A DNA stretch of 64,000 nt from NCBI GenBank assembly GCA_965223405.1, contig CBDCWO010000006.1, positions 3,410,001 through 3,474,000 of the forward strand, read 5' to 3'. A program made the position numbers and the translations under genes. Shown in pieces: positions 20,001 to 28,932 of this stretch. The stretch comes from CBDCWO01 sp965223405 (lineage in GTDB: Bacteria; Bacteroidota; Bacteroidia; Chitinophagales; Saprospiraceae). The notes beneath the pieces are model-generated. The model was given only the letters and a program-made list of their open reading frames with translations, made no database searches and was not told the DNA's origin. Each line of letters opens with the position of its first letter. The stretch's first letter is position 1.

Positions 20001-23000
20001 AGCCGGTTTGACGTGGATGTATCTTTCACATTTACGATCTTGACATCCATCCCAGACTTTATAAGTGACTTTGATTTTACCACCAAGACATATATCGTAT
20101 TGCGAATCATCGATCATAAACCGGGTACCTGGTTTACAACCACCTTTGAACGAGAATTCTTTTTTGTATTCCTCGATGATCTTTTGGAGATCTTCGGGAG
20201 ATTGACATCCCTCGACGTATTTATCTCGGGGACAATTGAGTTCGAGAGGAGGTGCGCCGATGATGGTAAATTTGGCATTACACCAATCAGAACTACAATC
20301 ATCAGTTACTTTATATTCCAATTTGATGACTTTACCCTTACATTTTTCAGGCAAGGTGCCATCGCCGATGAACATTTCGTTGACATCACCACAACCACCG
20401 GTATAGGTGAATGAACTTCTCCAACGTTTGTAAGCGGCTTCGACATCATCTTTACAGGTATATACAGTTACATCGGGAGGACAAACCGCATCGATGGGTT
20501 TGGAGTCCTTGATGTAGATATATCTGGTGCATGAGGCTTTACAATCTTCACTTTCGTAAACGATGTAAGTAATGGCTATTTTACCACCGTCACATAGCGA
20601 GGCATCGCCTTCAACTTTGAAACGGGTTTGAGGATCACAACCACCACTGAAGGAGAACTTAGCTTTGTATTCGTAAATTATTTTAGCGAGTTCTTCTTTA
20701 CTGGTACATTCGTCGATGGTAATATCCTTAGGACACTCGACCACGATAGGTGGAGCTGGTTTGACATGGATGTATCTTTCGCATTTACGATCTTGACATC
20801 CATCCCAGACTTTATAAGTGACTTTGATTTTACCACCGAGACATATATCGTATTGCGAATCGTCGATCATAAACCGGGTACCTGGATTACAACCACCTTT
20901 GAATGAGAATTCTTTTTTGTATTCTTCGATGATCACTTGGAGTTGTTCAGGGGACTGACAACCTTTAACGTATTTGTCATCGGGACAATTGAGTTCGAGA
21001 GGAGGTGCGCCGATGATAGTGAATTTGGCATTGCACCAGTCAGAACTACAATCATCAGTTACTTTGTATTCCAATTTGATGACTTTACCCTCGCATTTTT
21101 CAGGTAGGGTGCCATCGCCGATGAACATTTCGTTGACATCACCACAACCACCGGTATAGGTGAATGAACTTCTCCAACGTTTGTAAGCGGCTTCGACATC
21201 ATCTTTACAGGCATATACGGTTACATCGGGAGGACAAACCGCATCGATGGGTTTGGAGTCCTTGATGTAGATATATCTGGTGCATGAGGCTTTACAATCT
21301 TCACTTTCGTAAACGATGTATGTAATGGCTATTTTGCCACCGTCACAGAGCGAGGCATCGCCTTCAACTTTGAAACGGGTTTGAGGATCACAACCACCAC
21401 TGAAGGAGAACTTAGCTTTGTATTCGTAAATTATTTTAGCGAGTTCTTCTTTACTGGTACATTCGTCGATGGTAATATCCTTAGGACACTCGACCACGAT
21501 AGGTGGAGCTGGTTTGACATGGATGTATCTTTCGCATTTACGATCTTGACATCCATCCCAGACTTTATAAGTGACTTTGATTTTACCACCGAGACATATA
21601 TCGTATTGCGAATCGTCGATCATAAACCGGGTACCTGGATTACAACCACCTTTGAATGAGAATTCTTTTTTGTATTCTTCGATGATCACTTGGAGTTGTT
21701 CAGGGGACTGACAACCTTTAACGTATTTGTCATCGGGACAATTGAGTTCGAGAGGAGGTGCGCCGATGATAGTGAATTTGGCATTGCACCAGTCAGAACT
21801 ACAATCATCAGTTACTTTATATTCCAATTGGATGACTTTACCCTTACATTTTTCAGGCAGGGTGCCGTCCCCGATGAACATTTCATTGACTTCACCACAA
21901 CCACCGGTATAGGTGAATGAACTTCTCCAACGTTTGTAAGCGGTTTCGACATCATCTTTACAGGTATATACAGTTACATCGGGAGGACAAACCGCATCGA
22001 TGGGTTTGGAGTCCTTGATGTAGATATATTTAGTGCATGAGGCTTTACAATCTTCACTTTCGTAAACGATGTATGTAATAGCTATTTTGCCACCTTCACA
22101 GAGCGAGGCATCGCCTTCAACTTTGAAACGAGTTTGAGGATCACAACCACCACTGAAGGAGAACTTAGCTTTGTATTCGTAAATTATTTTAGCGAGTTCT
22201 TCTTTACTGGTACATTCGTCGATGGTAATATCCTTAGGACACTCGACCACGATAGGTGGAGCTGGTTTGACATGGATGTATCTTTCGCATTTACGATCTT
22301 GACATCCATCCCAGACTTTATAAGTGACTTTGATTTTACCACCAAGACATACATCGTATTGCGAATCGTCGATCATAAACCGGGTACCTGGATTACAACC
22401 ACCTTTGAATGAGAATTCTTTTTTGTATTCTTCGATGATCACTTGGAGTTGTTCAGGGGACTGACAACCTTTAACGTATTTGTCATCGGGACAATTGAGT
22501 TCAATCGGAGGTGCTGGAACAATGATAAATTTAGCATTACACCAATCAGACTTACCACAAGCATCAGTTACTTTATACTCCAGGTTGATAATTTTTCCTT
22601 TGCATTTAGCTGGTAAGGTGGCATCACCGATAAACATTTCGGTAACTTCTCCACAACCACCTTCATAGGTAAATGCTTCCTTCCATTTCTTAAACTCTTC
22701 TTCAATATTGTCTCTACAAGCATAGACGGTGGTTTCCGGTGCACAGATCGCTTTGATTGGGGGAGCTTCTTTAACGTAGATCCACCTCACGCATCGGGTA
22801 TCATCACATCCATCCCATACTTTAAATATAACTTTGACCTTACCACCTTGACACTCGACATACTGGCTTTTATCAATCACAAAACGGGTTCCAGGTTTAC
22901 AACCTCCTGTAAACGAGAAACTTTTTTTGTATTCCTCGATAATTTCATCTAATTGTGTTTCGGAGACACACTCATTGACATACAAGTCTTCATCAGGACA

Positions 23001-25316
23001 ATCGAGTTCGATAGGAGGTGCCGGGACAATGATAAATTTGGCATTACACCAGTCAGACTTGCCACAAGCGTCAGTTACTTTATACTCCAGGTTGATAATT
23101 TTTCCTTTGCATTTTGCTGGTAAAGTGGCATCACCGATAAACATTTCGGTAACTTCTCCACAACCACCTTCATAGGTAAATGCTTCCTTCCATTTTTTGA
23201 ATTCTTCTTCAATATTGTCTTTACACGCATAAACGGTGGTTTCCGGTGCGCAGACCGCTTTGATAGGAGGGGCTTCTTTAACATAGATCCACCTCACACA
23301 TCGGGTATCATCACATCCATCCCATACTTTAAATATAACTTTAACCTTACCACCCTGACACTCGACATACTGGCTTTTGTCAATCACAAAGCGGGTTCCA
23401 GGTTTACAACCTCCTGTAAACGAGAAGCTTTTTTTGTATTCCTCGATAATTTCATCCAATTGTGTTTCAGAGACACACTCATTGACATACAAGTCTTCAT
23501 CAGGACAATCGAGTTCGATAGGAGGTTCCGGGACAATAATAAATTTGGCATTACACCAGTCAGACTTACCGCATGCGTCAGTCACTTTATACTCCAAGTT
23601 AATGATTTTGCCCTCACATTTTGCTAGTAAGGTGGCATCACCGATAAACATTTCGGTAACCTCTCCACAACCACCTTCATAGGTAAATGCTTCCTTCCAT
23701 TTTTTGAATTCTTCTTCAATATTGTCTTTGCAGGCATAGACCGTAGTTTCCGGTGGGCAAATGGCATTAATTGGAGGCGCTTCTTCAATATAAATCCAGC
23801 GAACACATCTGGTGTCTTTACAAGGATCCCATACTTTATAGATCACCTTAATTCTTCCTCCTTTACAAGACTCATATTCATCGTATTTGATTTCAAATCG
23901 CGATCCGGCATTACATCCACCACTAAAAGAAAATTCTTTTTTATATGCACTGATAATCTCTTCGAGCTGGTTATCATTTACACAATAATCGATCTTGAGA
24001 TCTTCTTCAGGGCAATGTAATGTAATCGGATCACGATTGAAATTGATAGAAAATTTGGCGGAACACCAATCGGTGTTACATCCATCGGTAACTTTGTATT
24101 CCACGAATACTTCACCACCTTCACATGCATTGGGTGCTTGAAGGCCTTCAAGCCCCATCTCAGTTACCTCTTGGCATCCGCCTTCATATGTAAAAGCATC
24201 TAACCAATTGTCAAATAATTCATTTACTTTCTTTTGGTTTAAACATTCATCGATAATGACATCTCCAGCACATTTTGCTATTAATTCTGGAGCATCTTTG
24301 ACAACAAATTTCTTTCGGATTGTATAGTTATGACATTCATCCTTGACTGTATAGGTCACCCAAGCTGTGCCTCCACAAGCATCCGGAGGGCCTGACTCCT
24401 CTAAAGTTTCTTTCGGATTACAACCTCCGGTAAATTTGAATCGAGTCAACCAATTCTCGTAGGCCATTTTTATTGTGGCGGGATCGGAACAAGCCTCTTG
24501 ATAGACATGGGGAGGAAATGAAAATTCCAGTCGAGATTCTTTCCAGGTGTAAGAAACATCCGCAGTGGCTCCACCATTACAATTAAATCCTTCAATGGAA
24601 TAGTGACGCACCAAGGTACGCAAACACCCATCTTGGAGCAATTCAGTGACTAGCTGAACTTCTTGTCCACAATCCTCGATCACGTCGATATCCGTTCCTT
24701 CAGCAGGTATTGCTTCCGGTATTCCCTCATTATTAAGGGGTGGATCACACGCCAAATCTTGATCGGGATGAGCAACTATTTTAGGCATGCAAGTTTCGCA
24801 GGAAACCGGCCCGCAGATTGAAGCAAATCCATTATTCTCGGATTGGGATGCTTTAATGGCTACGGTAATGGAACCAGGAGGGGCGTTTCCCGGAACACAA
24901 ATGGTGTAAACACCACTACCTTCCATATCGAATTTGATACCACAAATTGACGTGGTAGGATCTGTTCCAAAAAATATATTACTGCTTCCTGATGCCGTAG
25001 CAACATCTTCAGATAAACAATCGGAACAAGCTAAATCTCCAAATGTTACATGACTTATATCCGGATCACCATTGGGATCGTTAACTACAGTATAAGTGTA
25101 ACAGGTTTGGCAGTTTTCGGCGTCATACTCTATGGAAACCGATACGGTATGGTCGGCCATCTTGTCTCCTTTCTTAACCTGGACCGTTACATCTTTCGAA
25201 CAGGTAAATGGAGGTGGGCTATTTTCAAAAGGGCTATTAGCAATAGCGGAAAGGTTCATCCCTAAAAGGCATAACAATATAGGGAAAACCACTTGGTACA
25301 TCTTGGTTTTCATCAT
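14034..25316 (-). CDS. giant cysteine-rich modular secreted protein with T9SS sorting domain
   Basis: 3760 residues, one uninterrupted frame. A signal peptide (VVFPILLCLLGMNLSAIA) is followed by ~230 residues of variable sequence. About 35 tandem modules of ~84 residues follow (roughly 260-3190). Each has a C-P near its start, a second Cys, an amphipathic helix (E-L-x-x-I-I-x-x-Y-K), an aromatic-x-G-G-C, a C-x-G-G-K strand pair and a final C..C pair: six Cys per module. Then come HYR-like domains, a PKD/Ig-like domain (G-G-G-N-T-Y-E-W-K-V), a ~210-residue domain I do not recognise, and a type A T9SS tail ending KMLKVY. Likely a long cell-surface or extracellular fibre held by disulfides, possibly an adhesin or matrix protein; the partner is unknown. 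Modules form higher-order DNA repeats. It has a paralogue at 25606-32961. Single gene with its own terminator. Confidence 0.85.
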   Translation of the reverse strand: MMKTKMYQVVFPILLCLLGMNLSAIANSPFENSPPPFTCSKDVTVQVKKGDKMADHTVSVSIEYDAENCQTCYTYTVVNDPNGDPDISHVTFGDLACSDCLSEDVATASGSSNIFFGTDPTTSICGIKFDMEGSGVYTICVPGNAPPGSITVAIKASQSENNGFASICGPVSCETCMPKIVAHPDQDLACDPPLNNEGIPEAIPAEGTDIDVIEDCGQEVQLVTELLQDGCLRTLVRHYSIEGFNCNGGATADVSYTWKESRLEFSFPPHVYQEACSDPATIKMAYENWLTRFKFTGGCNPKETLEESGPPDACGGTAWVTYTVKDECHNYTIRKKFVVKDAPELIAKCAGDVIIDECLNQKKVNELFDNWLDAFTYEGGCQEVTEMGLEGLQAPNACEGGEVFVEYKVTDGCNTDWCSAKFSINFNRDPITLHCPEEDLKIDYCVNDNQLEEIISAYKKEFSFSGGCNAGSRFEIKYDEYESCKGGRIKVIYKVWDPCKDTRCVRWIYIEEAPPINAICPPETTVYACKDNIEEEFKKWKEAFTYEGGCGEVTEMFIGDATLLAKCEGKIINLEYKVTDACGKSDWCNAKFIIVPEPPIELDCPDEDLYVNECVSETQLDEIIEEYKKSFSFTGGCKPGTRFVIDKSQYVECQGGKVKVIFKVWDGCDDTRCVRWIYVKEAPPIKAVCAPETTVYACKDNIEEEFKKWKEAFTYEGGCGEVTEMFIGDATLPAKCKGKIINLEYKVTDACGKSDWCNAKFIIVPAPPIELDCPDEDLYVNECVSETQLDEIIEEYKKSFSFTGGCKPGTRFVIDKSQYVECQGGKVKVIFKVWDGCDDTRCVRWIYVKEAPPIKAICAPETTVYACRDNIEEEFKKWKEAFTYEGGCGEVTEMFIGDATLPAKCKGKIINLEYKVTDACGKSDWCNAKFIIVPAPPIELNCPDDKYVKGCQSPEQLQVIIEEYKKEFSFKGGCNPGTRFMIDDSQYDVCLGGKIKVTYKVWDGCQDRKCERYIHVKPAPPIVVECPKDITIDECTSKEELAKIIYEYKAKFSFSGGCDPQTRFKVEGDASLCEGGKIAITYIVYESEDCKASCTKYIYIKDSKPIDAVCPPDVTVYTCKDDVETAYKRWRSSFTYTGGCGEVNEMFIGDGTLPEKCKGKVIQLEYKVTDDCSSDWCNAKFTIIGAPPLELNCPDDKYVKGCQSPEQLQVIIEEYKKEFSFKGGCNPGTRFMIDDSQYDICLGGKIKVTYKVWDGCQDRKCERYIHVKPAPPIVVECPKDITIDECTSKEELAKIIYEYKAKFSFSGGCDPQTRFKVEGDASLCDGGKIAITYIVYESEDCKASCTRYIYIKDSKPIDAVCPPDVTVYACKDDVEAAYKRWRSSFTYTGGCGDVNEMFIGDGTLPEKCEGKVIKLEYKVTDDCSSDWCNAKFTIIGAPPLELNCPDDKYVKGCQSPEQLQVIIEEYKKEFSFKGGCNPGTRFMIDDSQYDICLGGKIKVTYKVWDGCQDRKCERYIHVKPAPPIVVECPKDITIDECTSKEELAKIIYEYKAKFSFSGGCDPQTRFKVEGDASLCDGGKIAITYIVYESEDCKASCTRYIYIKDSKPIDAVCPPDVTVYTCKDDVEAAYKRWRSSFTYTGGCGDVNEMFIGDGTLPEKCKGKVIKLEYKVTDDCSSDWCNAKFTIIGAPPLELNCPRDKYVEGCQSPEDLQKIIEEYKKEFSFKGGCKPGTRFMIDDSQYDICLGGKIKVTYKVWDGCQDRKCERYIHVKPAPPIVVECPKDITIDECTSKEELAKIIYEYKAKFSFSGGCDPQTRFKVEGDASLCDGGKIAITYIVYESEDCKASCTRYIYIKDSKPIDAVCPPDVTVYTCKDDVEAAYKRWRSSFTYTGGCGDVNEMFIGDGTLPEKCKGKVIKLEYKVTDDCSSDWCNAKFTIIGAPPLELNCPRDKYVEGCQSPEDLQKIIEEYKKEFSFKGGCKPGTRFMIDDSQYDICLGGKIKVTYKVWDGCQDRKCERYIHVKPAPPIVVECPKDITIDECTSKEELAKIIYEYKAKFSFSGGCDPQTRFKVEGDASLCDGGKIAITYIVYESEDCKASCTRYIYIKDSKPIDAVCPPDVTVYACKDDVEAAYKRWRSSFTYTGGCGDVNEMFIGDGTLPEKCEGKVIKLEYKVTDDCSSDWCNAKFTIIGAPPIKVECPKDIEVKECTTRDELAKIVERYKTLFKYSGGCKVETSFQLKGDWNICEGGKLALIYTAKDRCSTERCTSYIHIPKSRPPVAICPPDYTLDICVSKEKYDELFNRWRNAFKYKGGCGDVKEGFFTVTPRPNLCEGGVFKLGYVVSDACHADTCYSTFTVPPAPPILVACPKDIKVKECTSNEELRKIIEEYKTKFTYAGGCEVKTSFKIIGDSDICKGGKIGIVYTAKDHCSTERCTSYIHIPKSRPPVAICPPDYTLDICVSKEKYDELFNRWRNAFKYKGGCGDVKEGFFTVTPRPNLCEGGVFKLGYVVSDACHADTCYSTFTVPPAPPILVACPKDIKVKECTSNEELRKIIEEYKTKFTYAGGCEVKTSFKIIGDSDICKGGKIGIVYTAKDHCSTERCTSYIHIPKSRPPVAICPPDYTLDICVSKEKYDELFNRWRNAFKYKGGCGDVKEGFFTVTPRPNLCEGGVFKLGYVVSDACHADTCYSTFTVPPAPPILVACPKDIKVKECTSNEELRKIIEEYKTKFTYAGGCEVKTSFKIIGDSDICKGGKIGIVYTAKDHCSTERCTSYIHIPKSRPPVAICPPDYTLTECASEEEYKQLFERWRNAFKYKGGCGDVKEGFFTVTPRPNLCEGGVFKLGYVVSDACHADTCYSTFTVPPAPPIKVECPKDIKVEECTTRDELAKIIERYKTLFKYYGGCDVKTSFKLEGDWDICKGGKLAVIYTAKDYCNTERCTSYIYIHEAKPPVAICPPDYTLAECATEEEYKQLFERWRNAFKYKGGCGKVEEAFATVTPKPDLCKGGIFKLQYIVKDECNADTCYSTFTVPPAPPIKVECPKDMEVSGCNTQDYINEQFKLWLQTFTYKGGCNPKPYFGEYKIPEVCIGGKVTVKYTVKDNCNSESCEATFIVTPAPELKINCPDPKVVKECTDPDEIIRIFEYWLEGFTYEGGCGKVIESGLEDLEPPLECKGGKLWVTYKVKDDCSEKVCSTYFEVKGDNEAPRWVGELPGNERYECEEVPDPRRLVAIDNCDEEVFVEFKEVRKNVSNQCPVVYELIRTWTAVDDCKNKIQHIQKISVTDTRAPVFEFTPKDYCEEEALTLAEFRQLVFKPIESIDQCAPLLSEDPYIEFNCGACRYEITYRATDICGNTTAHIQYICVHLEPLTCSITGPTSAVCGEEITLEAHAHGGGGGNTYEWKVVSGDWSIAGSPYNATVDLQSGIGEAKVKVIIRDQIGCESECVYVVECGDPQGCSLPLRYYGTDGLKNCYWKDTYEQLRHMLLQTDVTIGIKGKRSFTATHGDEHCIIDLLPGGGPSAPLLEGDGGFRECRATNIQLAANGVSDNTLASEALAMALNMALDSNFAKIRIIDHCFITIDLSDCMAEDPPVVAGSEDTVCLPPSIFDAVGPKWDIDSLFRFTNRVLAGENINVDLEDLATTLNYLNVAFDECKRIIEFGQYSDPDKRVPVPRTRLNDLNEKCHVSVSPNPVAFYTTISVTLDRQREAQVEIINSQGNTVQTFSMEGRKGQNFINANIAGLKSGLYTVMVRSEDLLLTTKMLKVY
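16690..18520 (-). repeat. two-module higher-order repeat, about 504 bp period
   Basis: Within the giant gene, a pair of modules (one beginning PPVAICPPDYTL, one beginning PPILVACPKDIKV) recurs in three near-identical copies plus a diverged fourth. At DNA level the copies differ by only a few bases, for example the block around 17201 recurs near 17707 and 18211. Confidence 0.85.
18741..22505 (-). repeat. three-module higher-order repeat, 753 bp x 5
   Basis: Five consecutive copies of a 251-residue unit made of three different six-Cys modules (CPDDKYVKGC, CPKDITIDEC and CPPDVTVYAC types). The exact 753-base period is seen at 19122, 19875, 20628, 21381 and 22134, which are equivalent positions. 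Copies are nearly identical in DNA, pointing to recent duplication or gene conversion. Confidence 0.9.
22505..23830 (-). repeat. two-module higher-order repeat, about 507 bp period
   Basis: A 169-residue pair of modules (CAPETTVYAC type and CPDEDLYVNEC type) occurs about two and a half times, with matching DNA blocks at 22977 and 23484. It is the third distinct amplification unit in the same gene. Confidence 0.8.
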
Positions 25317-25500
25317 CGATTGGTTTGGTTCAAGAATAACTTAGCTGATAACCACTTTAGGTTATTAACCAAAATATCTTATGGGGTAGTGTTATAAATA
25401 ATGTATTTGCGTAAGACCCATTGGGTCTACATTCGGGGGGAGGTAAAATGGTAGGTAGTAATTAAAAAATGTAGTCTCTTCTATCTAAAGTATTAACAGA
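25317..25500 (-). promoter_or_regulatory. upstream region of the giant gene with shared leader and 16-base motif
   Basis: On the reverse strand the leader AACCAAACCAATCGATGATGA directly precedes the start and is repeated almost exactly before the second giant gene. About 130 bases upstream, TACTACCTACCATTTT (25445-25460) followed by a C-run matches 33071-33086 exactly. A palindrome AGACCCATTGGGTCT lies at 25414-25428. No clear -7 box was found. Confidence 0.5.
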
Positions 25501-25556
25501 TGTTAAATCTATCTAAAAAAATAAGCTTTACAAAACATTATTCAATTTATTTTTAA

Positions 25557-25599
25557 AAAACAGAAATGGTCTCAATAATTGAGAGACCATTTCTGTTTT
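25557..25599 (-). terminator. intrinsic terminator of the second giant gene
   Basis: A 17-bp perfect stem (25557-25573 with 25583-25599; arm AAAACAGAAATGGTCTC). On the reverse strand it ends in a T-run. It starts 7 bases after the stop at 25606 and is among the strongest hairpins in the window. Confidence 0.9.
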
Positions 25600-25605
25600 A
25601 ATACA

Positions 25606-28600
25606 TCAATATACTTTTAACATTTTTGTAGTAAGAACCAAATCCTCGCTTATTACCATTACGGTATACAACCCTCTTTGATAATTATACAGGTTAAGAT
25701 TCAGGTGATTTACACCTTTTTTACCATGTAATTTATACTGGGCAACTACATCGGAATTCGTATTTATGATACTGATTTGCGCATCCCGATCTCGATTCAA
25801 GGTGACATTTATGGTTGTAAAATAGGCAACCGGATTTGGTGATACCTTTACTTTGCAAGTACCGTGTTTTCCATTATCCCACATTTTGGGATCGGGTGTT
25901 AAATCATCAGGATTGGGGAATTGCCCAAATTCGATGATACGCTTACATTCTTCGAAAGCGACATTCAGATAATGCATTGCAGTGGTCAAATCTTCCAGGT
26001 CCACTCCAGTGTTGATTCCCGCCAATTCCTGATTGGCAAGATTAAATAGATCCGAAATGGTCCATTTCTCTCCCAAGATATCAAAAATCGAAACGGGCAA
26101 GCACGTAGTATCTTCACTGCCCAGTACCACCGGTGGATTTTCAGACATACAGTCTGCCAGATCTACTGTTATGAAGCATTCGTCAATAATTCTGATTTTG
26201 GCAAAATTGGAATCCAGTCCAAAATTTAAGGCCATTGTCAAAGCTTCGGAAGCTAGGGAGTTATTACTTACTCCGTTTGCTTTCTTCTGGATATTGGTTG
26301 CTTTACAAGATACAAAACCGCCATCTCCGGACAGTAAAGCTGCCGGAGCTCCGCTGCCTGGAAGGAAATCTATAATGCAATATTCATCGCCATGCGTGGC
26401 GGTAAAGGATCGTTGTCCTTTGATTCCGATGGTGACGTCTCCATTAAGCAGAACATGACGGATCTGCTCATAAGTATCTTTCCAATAGCAGCTCTTTAGC
26501 CCATCCTGCCCGTAGAAGTTTTCAGAAAAGCTACAGCCCTCAGGATCACCACAACTCAGGATGTATTCACATGTAGAAATACAACCTGCCTGATCGGTGA
26601 CTGTCAGTATAACCTTGCTTTCCCCTGTGCCGGCACGAATTTCTATCGTGGGCTCATCGACCGGACTGATAATCGTCCAGTCTCCAGAGGCGACAGCCCA
26701 TGAGTAAGTATTACCGCCTGCTCCTCCACTCACTACTGCAGCAAGTCTTTCTTCTTCACCACACACTAATTCGTTAAGCCCGGCAATGGAACAACTAAGC
26801 GGCATGACATGAATGCATACGTACTGGGTGTGCGAGATAGCATAACCACAGTCATTCTGAAAATTATAGGTGATTACATATCTGCACGCTCCACAATCAA
26901 ATTCTATTACCGGATCTTCTGATAACAAGGGTTCACAACCACCTTCGATCGGTAGCGGTTGGAATACCATATATTTAAATTCTTCAAAGGTCATGGCACG
27001 ATCCTCACAAATATCCGGTGGTAATTGAGCGAATACCGGAGTGGTATTGTCTTGGATGCCGATAACTTCATCCCAAGTGGATGTGTTACCGCATCCGTCC
27101 GTGGCCATCCAGGTTCTGACGACTTCACCAACAAAGGGACAATCCGAACGATCATTGCGCACCTCACTCATCAATACCACCTTTGGATCACCGCATGCAT
27201 CTCTTACTAATGGCTCTACCGGATTGGGTACCGGATCAGTACATTCAAGTACTAAGATCTGAGCCGGAGGCATAAATTCCGGTGGATCATTGTCAACGGT
27301 ATAAGAATAGTTTACCACATGAATATCAGACATATTTCCACAGTTATCCATCACCTGGTAGCCATAGGAATATCTTCCATCACAACCAACCACGTCGTGC
27401 TCCGGTGGAATAATTATAATTTCGGCTATACCACAATCGTCATCTGCAGTTATGTTATCGGGGTTGGGAGCCGGGAATGATTGAGGATTACAACCCAGAT
27501 CAGATCCTGATTCCAAGTCCAGAATTTCCGGCTTGGTAGTATCTTCTGCAATGGCATAATACGAGCTGCGGCTAAGTGTTTGGAAACATCGATCTGAAAC
27601 GGTGATCTGTATCCAAATGCTGTCTCCACACATACTGGGAGGTTGTAAATTGTCCAGATTTGAGACTGGAGACACGGGTTGTCCATTTATAACAATATTG
27701 TATGAAATAGTTGGACTGCATCCTCCTCCGGCTGTAAACTGCAGCTTCCACTCTTCAAAATCATCGGTTGAAGCGCAAGCTGGTTTGCTTTTAGGATCTG
27801 GTGCTTGACAGAATAACTGCGGAGCCGCCGCTACCGTAAAGGTGGCCATGCAACTATCTCTGGTACAATCATCATATGCTTTAAATTCAAAACTTAGATT
27901 TACTGCTTCGCCGCACATATAGTTTGGCAATGGTGGGATGTCTGCTATGTTAGAACTTGGATTGCATCCACCGCTGACCTTGAATCCATTTACCCATCCG
28001 AGGTAAGCATACATTATGGATGACTGCGACGCACAAGCCGGGAGGTCGGGGTCGGCTGGGCAGGAGACGGTAATGGGGGATATCGGTGTCACCGTATAGG
28101 TAGCTGTACAAGTATCTTCTGAACATCCATCTTTAAGTCCAAATTTAACAGTTATAGAACCTCCAGTACATCGATCAAGATTAAAGTCGTAAGGTGCAAA
28201 TCCGGCGTCATCAACAGAGGCACAACCTGGGTTAACTACTGTAAATCCGTTACCGTTTAACCAGTCGTTAAAAGCATTTTCTAGATCTGCATCACTTGTG
28301 AAATCACAGGCATCGACTATTTCCTCTGAAGGACAAGAAACATCTATTTGTTGGTATAAAGTCCAGGTAAAAGTTTGGTAACAAGTATCGGAGGTATTAC
28401 CGCACTCGTCATCGGCCCAGAATTTATGAGTTACGGACCAATTGCAGCCGTTGTTAGTGGGAGTTCCTGCTAATTGGCCGGCAGTGAATCCGCAAGCATC
28501 TACCCAAGTAGGAGGAATAGGAGTGATATTTGGAGTAGTAGATTGACAACCGAAATCATTACCCTCATTGCAAGTAGTTGTGGTAGGAGCTCCATTGTCA

Positions 28601-28932
28601 ATAATCCAGGTAAAAGTTTGGTAACAAGTATCGGAGGTATTACCGCACTCGTCATCGGCCCAGAATTTATGAGTTACGGACCAATTGCACCCGTTGTTAG
28701 TAGGAGTTCCTGCTAATTGGCCGGCAGTGAATCCGCAAGCATCTACCCAAGTAGGAGGAATAGGAGTGATATTTGGAGTAGTAGATTGACAACCGAAATC
28801 ATTACCCTCATTGCAAGTAGTTGTGGTAGGAGCTCCATTGTCAATAATCCAGGTAAAAGTTTGGTAACAAGTATCGGAGGTATTACCGCACTCGTTATCG
28901 GCCCAGAATTTATGAGTTACGACCAATTGCAC
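25606..28932 (-). CDS. second giant secreted protein, C-terminal fragment with T9SS tail
   Basis: Third and last in-frame piece of what should be one gene running 32961 to 25606. The apparent start is a Met inside the repeat array. It reads just over two copies of the 81-residue array unit, then three six-Cys modules like those of the first giant (CPSEEIVDAC, CPADPDLPAC, PKSKPAC types). Two HYR-like domains, a PKD-like domain (GGAGGNTYSWAVASGDW), the unrecognised domain shared with the paralogue (GQDGLKSCYWKDTYEQIRH ... ECKRIIEFGQ) and a T9SS type A tail ending KMLKVY follow. The break from the middle piece is a one-base loss near 28920 plus a six-base loss near 28950 inside the array. Without a signal peptide this piece alone could not be exported, so it is either sequence error or decay. 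Confidence 0.75.
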   Translation of the reverse strand: MQLVVTHKFWADNECGNTSDTCYQTFTWIIDNGAPTTTTCNEGNDFGCQSTTPNITPIPPTWVDACGFTAGQLAGTPTNNGCNWSVTHKFWADDECGNTSDTCYQTFTWIIDNGAPTTTTCNEGNDFGCQSTTPNITPIPPTWVDACGFTAGQLAGTPTNNGCNWSVTHKFWADDECGNTSDTCYQTFTWTLYQQIDVSCPSEEIVDACDFTSDADLENAFNDWLNGNGFTVVNPGCASVDDAGFAPYDFNLDRCTGGSITVKFGLKDGCSEDTCTATYTVTPISPITVSCPADPDLPACASQSSIMYAYLGWVNGFKVSGGCNPSSNIADIPPLPNYMCGEAVNLSFEFKAYDDCTRDSCMATFTVAAAPQLFCQAPDPKSKPACASTDDFEEWKLQFTAGGGCSPTISYNIVINGQPVSPVSNLDNLQPPSMCGDSIWIQITVSDRCFQTLSRSSYYAIAEDTTKPEILDLESGSDLGCNPQSFPAPNPDNITADDDCGIAEIIIIPPEHDVVGCDGRYSYGYQVMDNCGNMSDIHVVNYSYTVDNDPPEFMPPAQILVLECTDPVPNPVEPLVRDACGDPKVVLMSEVRNDRSDCPFVGEVVRTWMATDGCGNTSTWDEVIGIQDNTTPVFAQLPPDICEDRAMTFEEFKYMVFQPLPIEGGCEPLLSEDPVIEFDCGACRYVITYNFQNDCGYAISHTQYVCIHVMPLSCSIAGLNELVCGEEERLAAVVSGGAGGNTYSWAVASGDWTIISPVDEPTIEIRAGTGESKVILTVTDQAGCISTCEYILSCGDPEGCSFSENFYGQDGLKSCYWKDTYEQIRHVLLNGDVTIGIKGQRSFTATHGDEYCIIDFLPGSGAPAALLSGDGGFVSCKATNIQKKANGVSNNSLASEALTMALNFGLDSNFAKIRIIDECFITVDLADCMSENPPVVLGSEDTTCLPVSIFDILGEKWTISDLFNLANQELAGINTGVDLEDLTTAMHYLNVAFEECKRIIEFGQFPNPDDLTPDPKMWDNGKHGTCKVKVSPNPVAYFTTINVTLNRDRDAQISIINTNSDVVAQYKLHGKKGVNHLNLNLYNYQRGLYTVMVISEDLVLTTKMLKVY

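Noticed and set aside
19122..20414. Plus-strand frames of 179 codons repeated every 753 bases
   Set aside because: Antisense shadows of the module repeats in the giant minus-strand gene.
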